Source: Massospora cicadina (lineage: Eukaryota > Entomophthoromycota > Entomophthoromycetes > Entomophthorales > Entomophthoraceae). From it: 64,000 nucleotides of DNA. Under the pieces are notes generated by a model. That model did not search any database. It was not told the origin of the DNA and was given only the letters and a program-made list of their open reading frames with translations. Both the position numbers and the translations under genes were made by a program. This document shows positions 12,081 through 22,974 of the stretch, piece by piece; within the stretch, counting starts at the first letter, position 1; each line of letters begins with the position of its first letter. The stretch is from NCBI GenBank assembly GCA_022478985.1, contig JAKSZP010014535.1, positions 1 through 64,000 of the forward strand. The letters are read 5' to 3'.

Positions 12081-12340
12081 ATCTGATTCCTCTTGATCTT
12101 CATCATGTTTTCACTCAAATTTGCGAGGAGAACTCGAATTTCTCCACGGCCCAGCATTATAACCCCAGGAGCCACCCATGGCTCCACTCTGACTTCTTCT
12201 AGGGGCTTCCGACCTCCTTATATAACAGCTCAGGAATCTCTAATGTCAACCCTGTGTCGACTATCATCTGTGATCTAGCCAGTATGGTCCTCTCAATCTT
12301 TATCCTTGGTGGAATTCTCCAGTTCTCTAGGATTTCCGCC
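12080..12340 (-). pseudogene. dUTPase-like domain of element A (between protease and RT)
   Basis: dUTPases hydrolyse dUTP to dUMP and keep uracil out of DNA. On the minus strand a segment like motif 1/2 spacing is seen (ILARSQMIVDTGLTLEIPE), then after one stop VAPGVIMLGRGEIRVLLANL, which lines up with the family motif 3 (GVIDxxYxGxxxVxLxN). Next is IKRNQIITFV, at the place of motif 4, and HSFGSLNEMG, at the place of motif 5. The motif 3 Asp and Tyr are absent (IMLGR). Order is protease, this domain, RT leader, as in C and E. The fold assignment is from pattern recognition; catalytic activity is unlikely. Confidence 0.65.
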
Positions 12341-12456
12341 AGAATTTCACATCACTTTCTACCAACTAATTGGTATTGAATTGGGACAATGTCATCATTG
12401 TATATTAAATTGATGAAGTTGTTTCTTCGATTTAGTGGAGCTTCACCATCTTTCTG

Positions 12457-12800
12457 TTATACTAATGGTAATGTCTGATCCAAGATAGTCAATGTATTAT
12501 CCTCAAAGTGACATTTAACTCTGTATTTAAGTAGGAACTCCATTCCTATCAGAATGTTATAGTTTTGGTTTGCCAAAACAATTGCTGGCGCAGATACCAC
12601 CAATGGCCTGAATTGTAGTGGCAGCATACTATATGCTCCACAGGAAACGGTGGTGTTTGGCCCAGATGTCCCATATACTTTCTTGTGGTCCAAATTTGGC
12701 GATATCTTCATCCTCTTTACCAGCTTGGTCAAGGCAATATTGATGGGCGCTCCACTGTTGACAATCGCCCTCACTCTCACTCAATTCTCTTGTATGTCTA
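12457..12800 (-). pseudogene. Aspartic protease of element A
   Basis: A 107-codon open stretch on the minus strand with the retropepsin layout. The active-site loop reads VNSGAPINI where D-S/T-G-A is expected, so the catalytic Asp is Asn. The second conserved block NYNILIGMEFL matches the usual Y-D-x-L-L/I-G-x-x-x-L. It would cleave the gag-pol polyprotein. The domain is otherwise intact, so loss of the Asp is probably recent decay. The dUTPase-like domain follows directly. Confidence 0.85.
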
Positions 12801-12839
12801 TATGCATACACTTGGAGTATTGTAATATAGTATTTGCTG

Positions 12840-14260
12840 AGTGAATGGCGGCGTTATTAGCAGAATCTAGGGTGTGAATAATATTTGTGCTAATAAATCA
12901 GGAAATGATTCTTTTATTGCACTGAAGGGGATAGACAGATTAGCCTCATCTAAACGGATGTCAGTTAATTCTTCTGGATTCTTGGCAGTTAAAATCTTGT
13001 CCGCCAGTTGTTGGGCATATGGCCAGGCAACTTCCTTGATTATCTTGGGGTCGATTCTCTTTGCCACAGCTCTGGTCACGGCATTCACATCTATATTGAC
13101 TACTTGATACAGCTGATCTTGATCGTCGTCTACAAACAGATCAAAGATATCAATTTTTCATATATAATGTCAGGAGGAACAGGTTTCTTTGCAGCTCTAG
13201 ACTGTTCCCCATCTAGGCCACAGTCCCTTTTCCCAAATCCTTGGTGGCTGCTGATTCTTTGGCCTGGACCACGTTGATCTGATCCTTCAGCTTTTTACAG
13301 TGAATGGCAAAATGTCCTTCCCACCAGACTGATAGCAGACCTTTTCCTTCTTGTTTAACCGTCTGAATTTTTCAGGCTTATTTCCCAGCACAGTTCAATT
13401 GGTCGCCTCTTTAGCTCCTTCATTTTCCTTTGTGGGATTTGGATTTTGTACCAATTTGTTTTGAAGCTTCTATTTGGAGCATCAAATGTCGCTCCCAACA
13501 TCTTCAAGTTATCTACCATTTGCAAGGTAGTTCTTTTCCATCATGAATACAGAAGACATCATGTGATGCAAATTGCAATAGGGCTGAAGGGCCGCTTTCA
13601 AGGCGATTATAGCATCAAAGTCATCCAATACTTTCACTCTGGCCAGGATCTGCGACTCAAAGGTAAAACCAATCTTTGAAGCTAGCAAGAGACTCATCTT
13701 TATGGAACTGGATTCCCATAAATTTTTGCTTGCGTTTTATCATTCACGTTGGACTCCTGAACTCCTTCATGATGGACGCCTATGCCTCAGTATACAACCA
13801 GCTGGCCCCTCCAGTGAGGTAGCACTAAGTTTTGACAGTCGGTGTATAGGCAATTCATGACTGTCAACACCTTTTGATGATCCCTGTAGCCATTCATGGT
13901 CATGTTGAACAGTCAGAAAAACGCTGGGGCATTATCCTGATGGAAAGTTGGCAATTTTGGCGTTGCTCTAAATTCCTCCGAGCTATTTCTGGTCAATTTT
14001 CTTGGTTCAGCCACTCAGTTGAATTGTGGAGTGACTTTGGGCATCATCTCCAAAATGGCAGCAAAAGCGGGTGGCATGTTCCTTGGGGTATTCATTTTCC
14101 CAAGTATCATGTGAGGACTTCTTTCATTGGCATCGCTTGCTATATCAGGCTCACAAGCACATCTGTGAGCTTTAAGTTCCTCCACTTGTTTGATTAATCT
14201 TTTGATATCCACACCAAAATTTCTTAAGCTAATGTGATCCGCTTCTAACTCCATTTTCAG
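12840..14260 (-). pseudogene. Gag of element A
   Basis: Minus-strand gag relic. The N-terminal helical segment (14254-14015, starting MELEADHISL, with a likely coiled coil around LIKQVEELKAH) leads into a capsid-like region with frameshifts (13700-13450). A degenerate zinc knuckle lies near 13295-13345: CYQSGG, then after a frameshift GHFAIHC. The last part (13088-12867, 73 open codons) contains AWPYAQQLADKIL and matches the C-terminal gag linker of element C (PYACQIFDHL). It follows the 5' LTR and primer site directly. Confidence 0.75.
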
Positions 14261-14509
14261 GTATAAGACCTCCCAAATGAGGTCCCCTTATTTCTTCTTC
14301 AATGAGTTTACTTTGACGAGTAACTCATTCCCAAAGCTTGCTACATTCTCTATTCCTACCTCCATCTTGGCGACTCTTCTTCCAAGGCTGTGAACTCCTG
14401 ATGGTCCACTGGGTTTAAGGCATTCTGGTTTACTGTGGCTAACTCAGTTCACAGTTTGCGCAGCTCTTCTTTGTACAACATTCTTATAGATTCCTCACTC
14501 AACTACTCA

Positions 14510-14526
14510 TGTAGCGAGCACCAACT
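14510..14526 (-). other. Primer-binding site of element A
   Basis: Minus strand AGTTGGTGCTCGCTACA, next to the 5' LTR end (...TTTTTACA). It is the same site as TGGTGCTCACTACA in elements B, C, E and the A-type LTR at 59921-61063, with one change. I cannot match it to a specific tRNA from memory. Confidence 0.8.
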
Positions 14527-15648
14527 TGTAAAAATTTACTGGTGGTTGTTATTGGCAAGCAACCCAGTAACCTTTTTACTGCACAGGTTCAGTTTCCTCA
14601 TGCACTTCGTCGCGTTTTATAGAATGAATTATTAATTGGTAAAAGTATGGAGACTATTATCTATAGTTGATTATGAATTATATTTTGGACCAACGCTCAG
14701 CCAGTATACCCAATTAAATACTCGTGAAGTTGTACTCAAAAGGATTCATTCCCTTGCTCTTGTCCACCTGATCTTCACTGAGATACCCCGGTGATAGTCT
14801 TTTTTGGCCCAACACACAGTTGGCAGCTATCCCTGATTGTGGCTCCTTATTCTCTAGATCCCCACTCGGATCTTTACTCTTCTCTCTGAGAATCTTCCAA
14901 TTATTGCCTTCTGCAATAATATCCTCAAGACAAAACAAAGCAATAGAAGGTGATAGTCTAACTAGATACCAAATGGAAAATATTACTTTTCTTGTAAATA
15001 ATTTATGTTTTTTATTATATTAAATCCTAGGGAGTATATAGTGGGGAATTTGGCTGTCTACCCTCGGTTGACACCTCTTCAATGAAATGACAGCCGTTGC
15101 CATTAAATCACTCATCCTTGTCTTGGCAGTGATGGTCTTCCCCATCCTGGCTAGGATTCTTTCATTGGACATCCTCAAGACCTCAAACAGAAATAGTCAG
15201 AAAACGTGTCCCTAGTGTTTTCCTCTTGATCCAAGCAAACCAACCTTATTAGGCCAGTAAACTGCTTAGGTATGGGTCTTATTACCCATTATAGCAGGTC
15301 ACTCACCAACCAATTTATTTGCTAGTTGCAGGTGGCATCACTCGACTCATAACTTGCTATTCATTCCCAATCAGTCATTGATGAAACCTGACCAATCCCA
15401 ATTGGTAACCTGATAGTTAATCACTATCAGATGACCCTATTTCTTTGGCAACTCCACCCAATGAGAACTTAAGTATTCATCCAGATCGATCCATGACAGA
15501 TATGACCAGGCGAATATTTCAAAATCCCCTGAATGTGGTTACTTCAAAACTCAGGCCAACTGATTTCCGATTCACTTGCCTTAGGGAATTTTCCCTTAGC
15601 AATACCATGTAATCTAGCAGGGTGGGAATATGGGCAAAAATCCCAACA
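14527..15648 (-). repeat. 5' LTR of element A
   Basis: Minus strand, TGTTGGGATTTTTGCCC to TTTTTACA, about 1122 bp, paired with 7850-8979. A TATATACTCCCTAGGA-like stretch (about 15015-15035 in plus coordinates) is a candidate core promoter, conserved with the other A-type LTRs. Confidence 0.9.
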
Positions 15649-16658
15649 CAGGCCTTCCTGGCCTTTGAGTTTTAAAGGCCCAATGTGCTCCTAGTGCAGG
15701 CAACTATTGCTGTATGAAGGCCTGGGGTACTTCCCCCCACCACACTAGGGCTGCGCAAATGTAAGCATCACTTAATAATATGGCCCAACTTCAATTTGGA
15801 GTAGCTCATGCTACCCCTTAAACTGACATAGCCCGCCATGTTTAAGTACTTGGAAGCTCGTCTGCACCAGCCAGGACAGGCGATATGCCTCTCATCACTC
15901 TTGTTGGTGGCAAGACCTGATGATCCCCAGAATTAAGGCCCCTGAAGGGGAGAAGCTGAAGCCTTTTCCTTTTTCACATGCTTTTTTAGTGGAGTTATGC
16001 TCTCCAGCCCCTTTTTGTCCAGGAAGCCTTGGAGCCCTTTTAGATCTGCTATCACTTTCTTGGATGATCCATTTTATCACCAGCCAGCTTATGCAAACTG
16101 AACAGGCAGCTAGCCAAGCTTCAGGATAACTCAGCAAATTGTGTCATTTATTGTAGGCAGGTGCACCAAAGCGCAGCCAACCAGAATTTCCCCATCCTTG
16201 TCTTGGGTCCACACCTGTGCAACCCAGCTCGTGGAGAGGCCATTTGACAGGCACCTTGCCCAACTTGTACCCCCCCTTCCAGCCCATATTCTCCCCTCAC
16301 GGAGTGGTAGACACCTCAAGAATAGGTCATAACAGTCATCACTACCATCCCACACTTCTTTCAGGCCACTTAAGGGCCTGACCAAAGTGCCTCTCTGGGT
16401 TGTGGTGTTAGTTACTCACCCATGTTTCCAAGGCTTTCCCAAGTTGTGCCACACGAAGGCCCAAGCATACCCTAACTAAATCAGATCACTTCCTGAGCTT
16501 AAACATATTCTGGACTAGCGCTGGGTTCAGGCCAGAGATGCCCAGGTTGATCCAGGGGATGTGCGTGATACTCAGCCCTGTGTTATGGCAAGGGCGTTAA
16601 AGCACACTAGCTATATTCTTAATGGCAGTGGGTCAGTTCAGTTGCTTGGCAAATGGGG
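15649..16658 (+). repeat. Remains of two D-type LTRs
   Basis: 15649-15830 continues the D-type LTR interrupted at 7849 (CTTCCTGGCCT, then GGCCTGGGGTACT and CAACTTCAATTTGG line up with element D LTR positions about 85-260). A second copy of the same stretch is at about 16480-16658 (CTTCCTGAGCTTAAACA, GCGCTGGGTTCAGG, GTCAGTTCAGTTGCTTGG). It stops where element C starts and resumes at 29422. The 15830-16390 stretch between them has open frames (for example 15920-16129) but no motif I recognise. Confidence 0.6.
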
Positions 16659-17156
16659 TGTTGTGATTCTGATATTACTGGACGATCAGCCCTAAGTCAT
16701 TATGGCGGATTGGATAGGATCCGCTGAGTTTAATATGATTAATGATTATTTGAGCGCCTCGAGGTGAGGCAATATTGGGTTGTTAAAAATCGCTTTAAAT
16801 TAGACGATCATGAAATTAACAAATAAAGAGTTGCTAGAACCAAAGAGATATGGCGAATTAAATTACTAAGCCATGAAAGCGGTATCATCCAAAGTTGCTA
16901 CAATATAGGCGAGACAATATGATTAAGGAGGTTGGTTGTTAATAGTATAGTGTGAGAGGAACAGCTAAGATCCGCTGTAGTTATTATATTAATTAAAAAG
17001 ATTATAGTGTGAGCAAGTGCTCCATATTTATTAAATAATTTTCTTTCTGTTGTCTAAAGGGCAGCGATCCTCATATCATAAATCCTATTGCTCAGTGGGT
17101 CAATCCCTGTGCAAAATTGTGTACGGTGTATCTTAACAATAGCGAAAATTTATAAA
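16659..17156 (+). repeat. 5' LTR of element C
   Basis: TGTTGTGATTCTGATAT to ...ATTTATAAA, followed by AG and the primer site. It aligns along its length with 28921-29416. It contains TGGCGGATTGGATAGG, which resembles a tRNA D-arm/A box, and near its 3' end TTGCTCAGTGGGTCAATCCC. Confidence 0.9.
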
Positions 17157-17158
17157 AG

Positions 17159-17176
17159 TGGTGCTCACTACAGGGG
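17159..17176 (+). other. Primer-binding site of element C
   Basis: TGGTGCTCACTACAGGGG, two bases after the 5' LTR. The same string occurs at the matching place in elements B and E (one change in each) and, in part, in A. Confidence 0.85.
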
Positions 17177-17217
17177 GCGCATTGATCAATCACAAAAACT
17201 AATAAAAAGTTCCTCAG

Positions 17218-18550
17218 TTGCTGGCCATGTCATATCCAGCTTGCTTTGGCAAGGAATCATCCCGAGACACTTCAACCATTGAATATGCAGAACTCAACCT
17301 TACCTGGACGCTGTGCTTAAATGGAAAAAGGAGTTTCTTCAAGAGTATTGTATTGATAAACTGCCTCCATTTGATCGCAATGGGAACATCCATGGATTCT
17401 CCAAATGATTTGAGTTTGCAGTAGAAGGAGCTTCAGATTGGTGAAAAGTCAAATTATTAATATCCACCCTGGATGTCGGAAGTGCTGACCAAATTAATTG
17501 CTATCTTCCCAACAGTTTCATTACTTTTCAAAAAGTGAAGGATACTGTGCTGTGGTTGTTTGGAGGTACTACAAAAATGGTGCAACAATAGGCTGAGTTT
17601 CTAACCATTGGGTTTTAACAGAATGAGACCCTCACTGTGTTTGCTGATCAATTTTCAGCAGAAGCCCATGTGTTGATTGGGGCCAGGACTTTATCTGAAT
17701 GTTATACAAGCATAGCGTTGACCTCCGCTCTGAAACCATACCATGAGCATTTTAATGCCATGGCTCCATATTTAAAGGTTGATGTACCCTTGCTTAAACG
17801 TGTTCAAATTCTAAGCCGTCTATATGCTACCTTTCCTCCACCCAATATAGAGCGGAAACCCATCACCTCCGCTGATAGCCTTTTTTATCTGGAGGAATTA
17901 TCCCTCCCTGTTCAGCGTCAGGTCGGCATCCCCTGGCCTTATCATTGATACAAGCCTTGATTCCAAATCAATTGCCAACAGCAGTTCACCTATCAGGAGG
18001 GGCCTGGTTATGCTATTCGATTCCAGCCCCCTTTGGGGTAGCCCCTTTTACAACAATCAAGGAATCAGGTCTTATGGGGTCAATTGCTTTTTGTGTGGTC
18101 GCTCTGGGCACCTGGATAGAAGTTGTCGCAATTTCAGGTCCAGTACCTACCACAGGAGAAGTACTATCAGGGAAAAGTCAGATTGGAGTAGAGATGGGAC
18201 TCTCTACCTCCGCTATTCTGACCCAAAACTTTTTACTGGAACCTATTCCTGTACATTCAGTGGAAGTTCCTCAGTATGATGACACCTTCTTATATCAGCA
18301 ACCAGTTGGAAGGGTGAATGTTCTGACACAAACGCAATTCATGGACATGGTGGAAGCAGAATCTCAGGAACAACCAAAGCCTTATGCTTGTCAAATTTTT
18401 GATCACCTTTCTACAGATGAACCAGATCTATTAGCTGATGCTCTTCTCTTGAAAGGAGTAAACATAGCCCTCCCTGTGGATGCTATTGTTAAAGAATACC
18501 CTAAAGTTGGGGAGGGTATTATGAGCTTCCTTGGCAAAAGGGATCCGTAG
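17218..18550 (+). pseudogene. Gag of element C
   Basis: Gag coats the retroelement RNA. The matrix/capsid-like start is near 17300 (EYCIDKLPPFDRNGN), and a long capsid frame lies at 17637-17948 (FADQFSAEAHVLIGAR). A perfect CCHC zinc knuckle, CFLCGRSGHLDRSC, is at 18085-18126. The C-terminal linker, PYACQIFDHL..., is at about 18385-18545 and is shared with element A. The knuckle and linker are in different frames, so at least one frameshift lies between them. There are internal stops in the first 400 bp. Confidence 0.85.
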
Positions 18551-18599
18551 AATGACCATGTCTTAAAACAATCAGATGCATCTTACTCTGAGTGTACTT

Positions 18600-18905
18600 A
18601 CTGTGACACTGTCATAGTAAAAACTCGAGTTTGTGCGATAACTGCTACAGGTGCAACAATCAACATAGTATCCACAAATTTGGTGTCAAAGTTGGCATTA
18701 AAGCCTGACATGGAGCATCATATGATGTATGGAACTGCAGATGCAGAAAGCACAGTCTCTGAATGAGCGTACAGCTCGCTACACTTGCGGTTTGGGTCAA
18801 TTATCATTGTAGCCCCAGCTATAGTGTTATCAAACAATAACTATGACCTGTTAATTGGAACCACTTTTATGCGCCACTTTGGGCTGTTGTTGATATGACA
18901 GCGGA
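18600..18905 (+). pseudogene. Aspartic protease of element C
   Basis: The active-site loop reads ITATGATINIVST where D-T/S-G is expected, so the catalytic Asp is Ala. The second block, NNYDLLIGTTFM (about 18834-18870), is well conserved. One in-frame stop lies near 18764. The gag linker is upstream and the dUTPase-like domain downstream, as in A and E. Confidence 0.85.
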
Positions 18906-19029
18906 GACATTTTAAATTATGGGGCAGCGGATCCCAATCTACTTCACTTCCAGCGGAATGCCAAAGGATTCAGTACACATGAGTCACATTAATCTTGCAT
19001 ATAGTGATGGAGTGGAGTCAGTTTGCTAT

Positions 19030-19345
19030 CATCGACTAAAGAGCAAGACCTGGGCCCTTCCACATCAAATTTATGAATATCAAGGGCTACCTCTTAGAGC
19101 CGCTGGCCCTATATTTATTCCCTCTGGACACCAAGCAATCATAAGCACTGAGTTAGAGGTGGAAGTGTCTGCTAGGCTATATGGGGAGGTTATTGGGCCT
19201 TATTAACAATCATGGCTTGAGTCTGACGTGGCCTCTGGCATTATTCTCCCAGGGCATGGGGAGGAAAAGGTCTTGGTAATGAATCTTCATGATAAACCAA
19301 TGCAAATCCACTGATGCCAAGTAGTTGCATTCCTATATCCATTCC
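19030..19345 (+). pseudogene. dUTPase-like domain of element C
   Basis: One frame (broken by stops at 19204 and about 19312) reads YEYQGLPLRAAGPIFIPSG, then STELEVEVSARLYGEVIGP, GIILPGHGEEKVLVMNLHD and QVVAFLYP. The order and spacing match trimeric dUTPase: AEDVxIPPG, then TGxxxxxPxGxYGxIxPRS, then GVIDxxYxGxxxVxLxN, then GxxIAQLI. HEFGSLDDFG shortly after may correspond to motif 5. The catalytic Asp and Tyr of motif 3 are replaced (LPGH), like element A (MLGR). The RT leader follows. The fold call is an inference; no profile search was possible. Confidence 0.7.
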
Positions 19346-19434
19346 AGTTGAGGAGGTCCTCAGGATTCATGAGTTTGGTTCATTGGATGACTTTGGTCTG
19401 CCCATTGAAACACAGGCTGGCGTAATGGCAGTTG

Positions 19435-20940
19435 TACCGCGTGAAAATTTAATGGGGTTAACCAAAGATCAGAAAGATTGCGTGGAAGCTCTATTTCAAA
19501 AATACAAAGAGATCTTTGCTGTCAATGATCATGATTTAGGGTGTTCCTGAGGAGTGACCCATTGAGTGGACACTGGGGATCATCCCCCCATCAGATCTCA
19601 GCCAATCTGCCGATCTAGAGCAGCAGAAGAAGTTGTTATAGCAGAAATTGATAAACTGTTGGAGCAAGGAATTCTTGAACCATCGAAGAGCCCATGGGCT
19701 TCCCCTGTCCTAATTGTCAAAAATAAGGATTTTACTAACTGGGTAGTAATAGATTACCGCAAGCTCAACAGCATTACAAAAAAGGACTTATATCCTTTGC
19801 CATGTATTGATGATGTGTTGGACTGGTTGGGGGGAGCTCATTACTTCTCCGCAATGGATTTAATATCTGGCTATTGGCAGATTGAGTTACCTGTGGTGGA
19901 ACAAGAAAAATGCGCCATTATTACATCAATAGGGTTTTTCAACTGACCTGTATGCAACAAGGGCTGTGTAATGCCCCAGCTAATTTCCAACGGGCAATGG
20001 ACACTATCCTTGGCAACTTGAAGCTGTCATGCGTTCTTGTATACCTTGATGATATAAACGTTTTCTCCCACACGTTTTCTTAGCACCTTAACCATTTAAA
20101 AGAAATTCCGCCGGTTAGCTGAGGCCAACATCAAAATAAAACCTCAGAAATGCCACTTTATAAGGATCAGCTTGAGTACCTCAGTTTAGTGGTTGATGCA
20201 ACAGGGCTGAGGCCCCAACAAGCTAAGGTGGAGGCCATTAGGAAGATGACTATACCAAGCAGTAAGCGAGATATCCAAGTGTTTTTAGGGGATGGTTGGC
20301 TACTATCACCAATTCTTACCAAGCTTTAGTTGTATTGAAGGTCCGCTGTTTGAGTTATTAATAAAGGACGCCACATTTGTATGGATGGAACACTGTGAAC
20401 GCTCATTTGATAATATTCAAACAGCATTGATTAATGCGCTAGTGCTACACTACCCAAATTTCGAAAAGGAATTTATTGTACAGATGGACGCATCTCTTTC
20501 CGCTGTGGGGGCAGTTCTGTCCCAAAAAGATGATGAAGGGGAGGAGCACCCCATGGTGAACTGCGGAAGGAGCCTGAATAGCCATGAACATAATTATACT
20601 GTGACAAGCGGGAGTGCTTAGCAGTGATTTATGCATACAAGCAATTTAGAGTATATTCTCATGGTGTAAAGTTTAAAGTCATAACGGATTTGCCTCATTA
20701 TGCTGGTTGCAGAACCTTAAGGAGCCAGAGGGTCATCTAGCTTGATGGGCCCTTAAACTACAGGATCTAATACGAGATCCTTCACCAACTAGGAGCAAAA
20801 CACCAGAATGCTGATTGCTTGTCGAGGCTACCAACCATTGCAGTTACAGCGGATCTGAGCAATATTATGTATGAAAAAATGCTCAGCGGAAAGTACAATG
20901 ATGATCTGCCACAAGTCATCAAGGCGTTGAATGAAATGCG
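19435..20940 (+). pseudogene. RT and RNase H of element C
   Basis: The RT leader LFQKYKEIF...HDLGCS is at 19440-19550. The polymerase runs from 19566 with PSKSPWASPVLIV, VIDYRKLNSIT, YFSAMDLISGYWQ and, after a frameshift near 19945, QGLCNAPANFQRAMD and the catalytic box VYLDDINVFS (about 20037-20066) with both Asp intact. RNase H follows with FIVQMDASLSAVGAVLSQ (about 20477-20530). The tether ends HQNADCLSRLP near 20820. At least three frameshifts and several stops are seen. Order and motifs are typical of Ty3/gypsy. Confidence 0.9.
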
Positions 20941-21986
20941 AGATAACACTTTCCAGCAGAATGGTGAGTTGTACAAGTAGATCAGCAACTCCACAGTAAA
21001 CTTTCCATGACCCTCAACGCGGCCTAACATTATCATGAGTGCGCATAAGGCAGTTGGCATGGTGGCATTTGCAAGACGATGGAATTATTGTGACCTCAGT
21101 ATCACTGGGAAAGCATTAAATTTGATGTTCTTGATACTATCTCCTCCTGTCACCAATGCCAAGTGGAAAAGCCGTTCCACCAGAAGACCTCATACTAGTT
21201 TGTGAAGCCACACTTTGCTTGGCATATGTTTTCCCTTGATGTCGTTGGTCCTCTGCCAACAGGAGCTAACCAGTCTAAGTATATCCTGTTGGCAATATAC
21301 TACTTAACCAGGTGGGTTGAGGAGTGGGCCATTAAGGACCTGTGGGCAGCAAATTTGGCTAAGTTTGTAATGGAGTGCATCATTCAGCATCACGGCTGTC
21401 CACAGTTTATCCTTACTGACAACGATACTAATTTTACCTAGCACATACTTCCCAAGCTCAACGAAATGATGGCCATCCGCGGGGTCTATCAACCCCATAT
21501 CACCCTGAGTCCAAAGGAATGGTTGAACGGGTCAATGAAACCCTGGTGAACATACTATGGAAGTTGGGTACTGATAGTCCCTCCTATTGGAGTACCCTCC
21601 TTTCTACCATGGTGTTCGCCTACAACATTAGCTACCATTCTGCTACAGGGAAAAGACCATTCCAATTGCTTTTTGGATGGCACCCTGCTTTGCCTGCGCT
21701 CCTATATTCCTGTGTAGAGGACACCAGCAGAATGGATCTGCAATGCTATTGACCTTCCTAACAAATATGCTGATTAGCTTTATAAAATGAAGCGTAATCA
21801 TTCAGCTTAGTCAAGAAAATCAAAAACCAGGATGTTGATCAGACATGGAAAAGTGGCCTTTCACAATTCAAAGATGGAGACATGTTTCTATTCCACGATC
21901 AACATGGGTTTTGGTGGAAACACAAGTTGGCCAGTATTTGGATTGGTCCATTCAAAGTTATTGAGAAGACAGCTATGGATGCATAT
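20940..21986 (+). pseudogene. Integrase of element C, first part (cut by element D)
   Basis: All three catalytic residues are visible: Asp in [10 protein letters not shown] (codon 21238), Asp in LTDNDTNF (codon 21418) and Glu in MVERVNETL (codon 21525). They lie in different frames. The C-terminal part reads WIGPFKVIEKTAMDAY and stops at element D. The last ~100 bp resume at 28813. The H2C2 zinc finger near 21050-21180 is poorly kept. Confidence 0.9.
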
Positions 21987-22878
21987 TGTCATGGTTGGAT
22001 GACTTAATAGTGGGAATCAACGCCAAGGATAAGGCTGGGTGACAGGAGGCCCAGAAGGTGAAACTTCAGGTTCTTCCTGACCTGAAACACACATTAGACC
22101 AACGCTGGGTGCAAGCAAACTATGCCCAGGTTGGTACTATTGGGGTGCAAAACGCCCATCCCCTTGTCTCAGCCCAGGCACTTAAATGAACAATCTATGC
22201 AACAAACAAAGACGGTTCAATTTGGTTAATTGGAGAATGAGGGTTCGAATCCCATTCAAGTTATGAAATCATGCGCTTGGGTAGAATACAGCTTCAATTG
22301 ATCACTTATTTAAAGGCACTTTTCGGTGTAATTTATCAAATCAGACGGGAGCATTTGTCTATATGAGCATCAAAGCTTGGGCACACTTCTGCAGACCCAT
22401 AATTTCCCTGACTCAGTTTAAATATGTTTTTTGTGACAAACATTCCTTGTTGTGTAATTTTTCACAAAAAAACTTACCCATTTTTTACGTTTTCTTATGG
22501 TTCCTTGGGCGAACTTGGGTGCAGACCTCTTTGAGGAGAACTCCACCTATGTTGGCCACTACATACTTTCCCAATTTACAAAAGTTTTGGGTGCTCCCTT
22601 GGGCCACTCCAGTCACCTACAGATTGTGGCGCCCAAACCTCCTGGCACCGATTTACACTTGATTATGGACTCCCCTTTGGGGTCCACTCAAGCTGTGTTG
22701 TTTCTAGCTTACCTGTTACTGTATATCACGCTCTACACCCTTGCCTTGGGTCCCTTTTGTACAGGCAATGTTCAAGGTGCCTTATTTCCCATTCTCCTAA
22801 TGGCTAGTTCCCTATCAGTGTGGGTTTTCATCCCACACCACCTCACTTGGAACGAGAGTTAAAGACACTCTCTTGACT
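21987..22878 (+). repeat. 5' LTR of element D, with an internal open frame
   Basis: Starts TGTCATGGTTGGATGAC and ends near TCTCTTGACT, matching 27917-28807 throughout. It contains a 122-codon frame (22497-22862, starting MVPWANLGADL) that is also open in the 3' LTR. It also contains the tRNA-like pair TTTGGTTAATTGG and GGTTCGAATCCC (about 22219-22257). No TGGTGCTCAC primer site follows it. Confidence 0.9.
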
Positions 22879-22974
22879 TTAGCCGACCAAGCTTTTTATT
22901 CTACATGCATGAGAATTATCCATGTGGGTTTTAATTATTCATAAACTGGGTGCACTGGCCCATTTGTCACTGCC

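Larger units (their letters stand above)
7850..15648 (-). mobile_element. Ty3/gypsy element A, minus strand, internally deleted
   Basis: Two closely similar LTRs in the same orientation bound a minus-strand gag, protease, dUTPase-like and RT order. The primer-binding site lies inside the right (5') LTR. A weak purine tract (AAAAGTGGGGA) lies inside the left (3') LTR. RNase H and most of integrase are deleted, and an extra plus-strand coding segment (8980-10745) lies between the integrase remnant and the 3' LTR. The flanks (GCAAAA on the left, CAGGCC on the right) show no clear target-site duplication. Confidence 0.85.

Noticed and set aside
22215..22260. Possible tRNA gene
   Set aside because: A-box and B-box text are only eight bases apart; no acceptor stem or anticodon arm can be folded.
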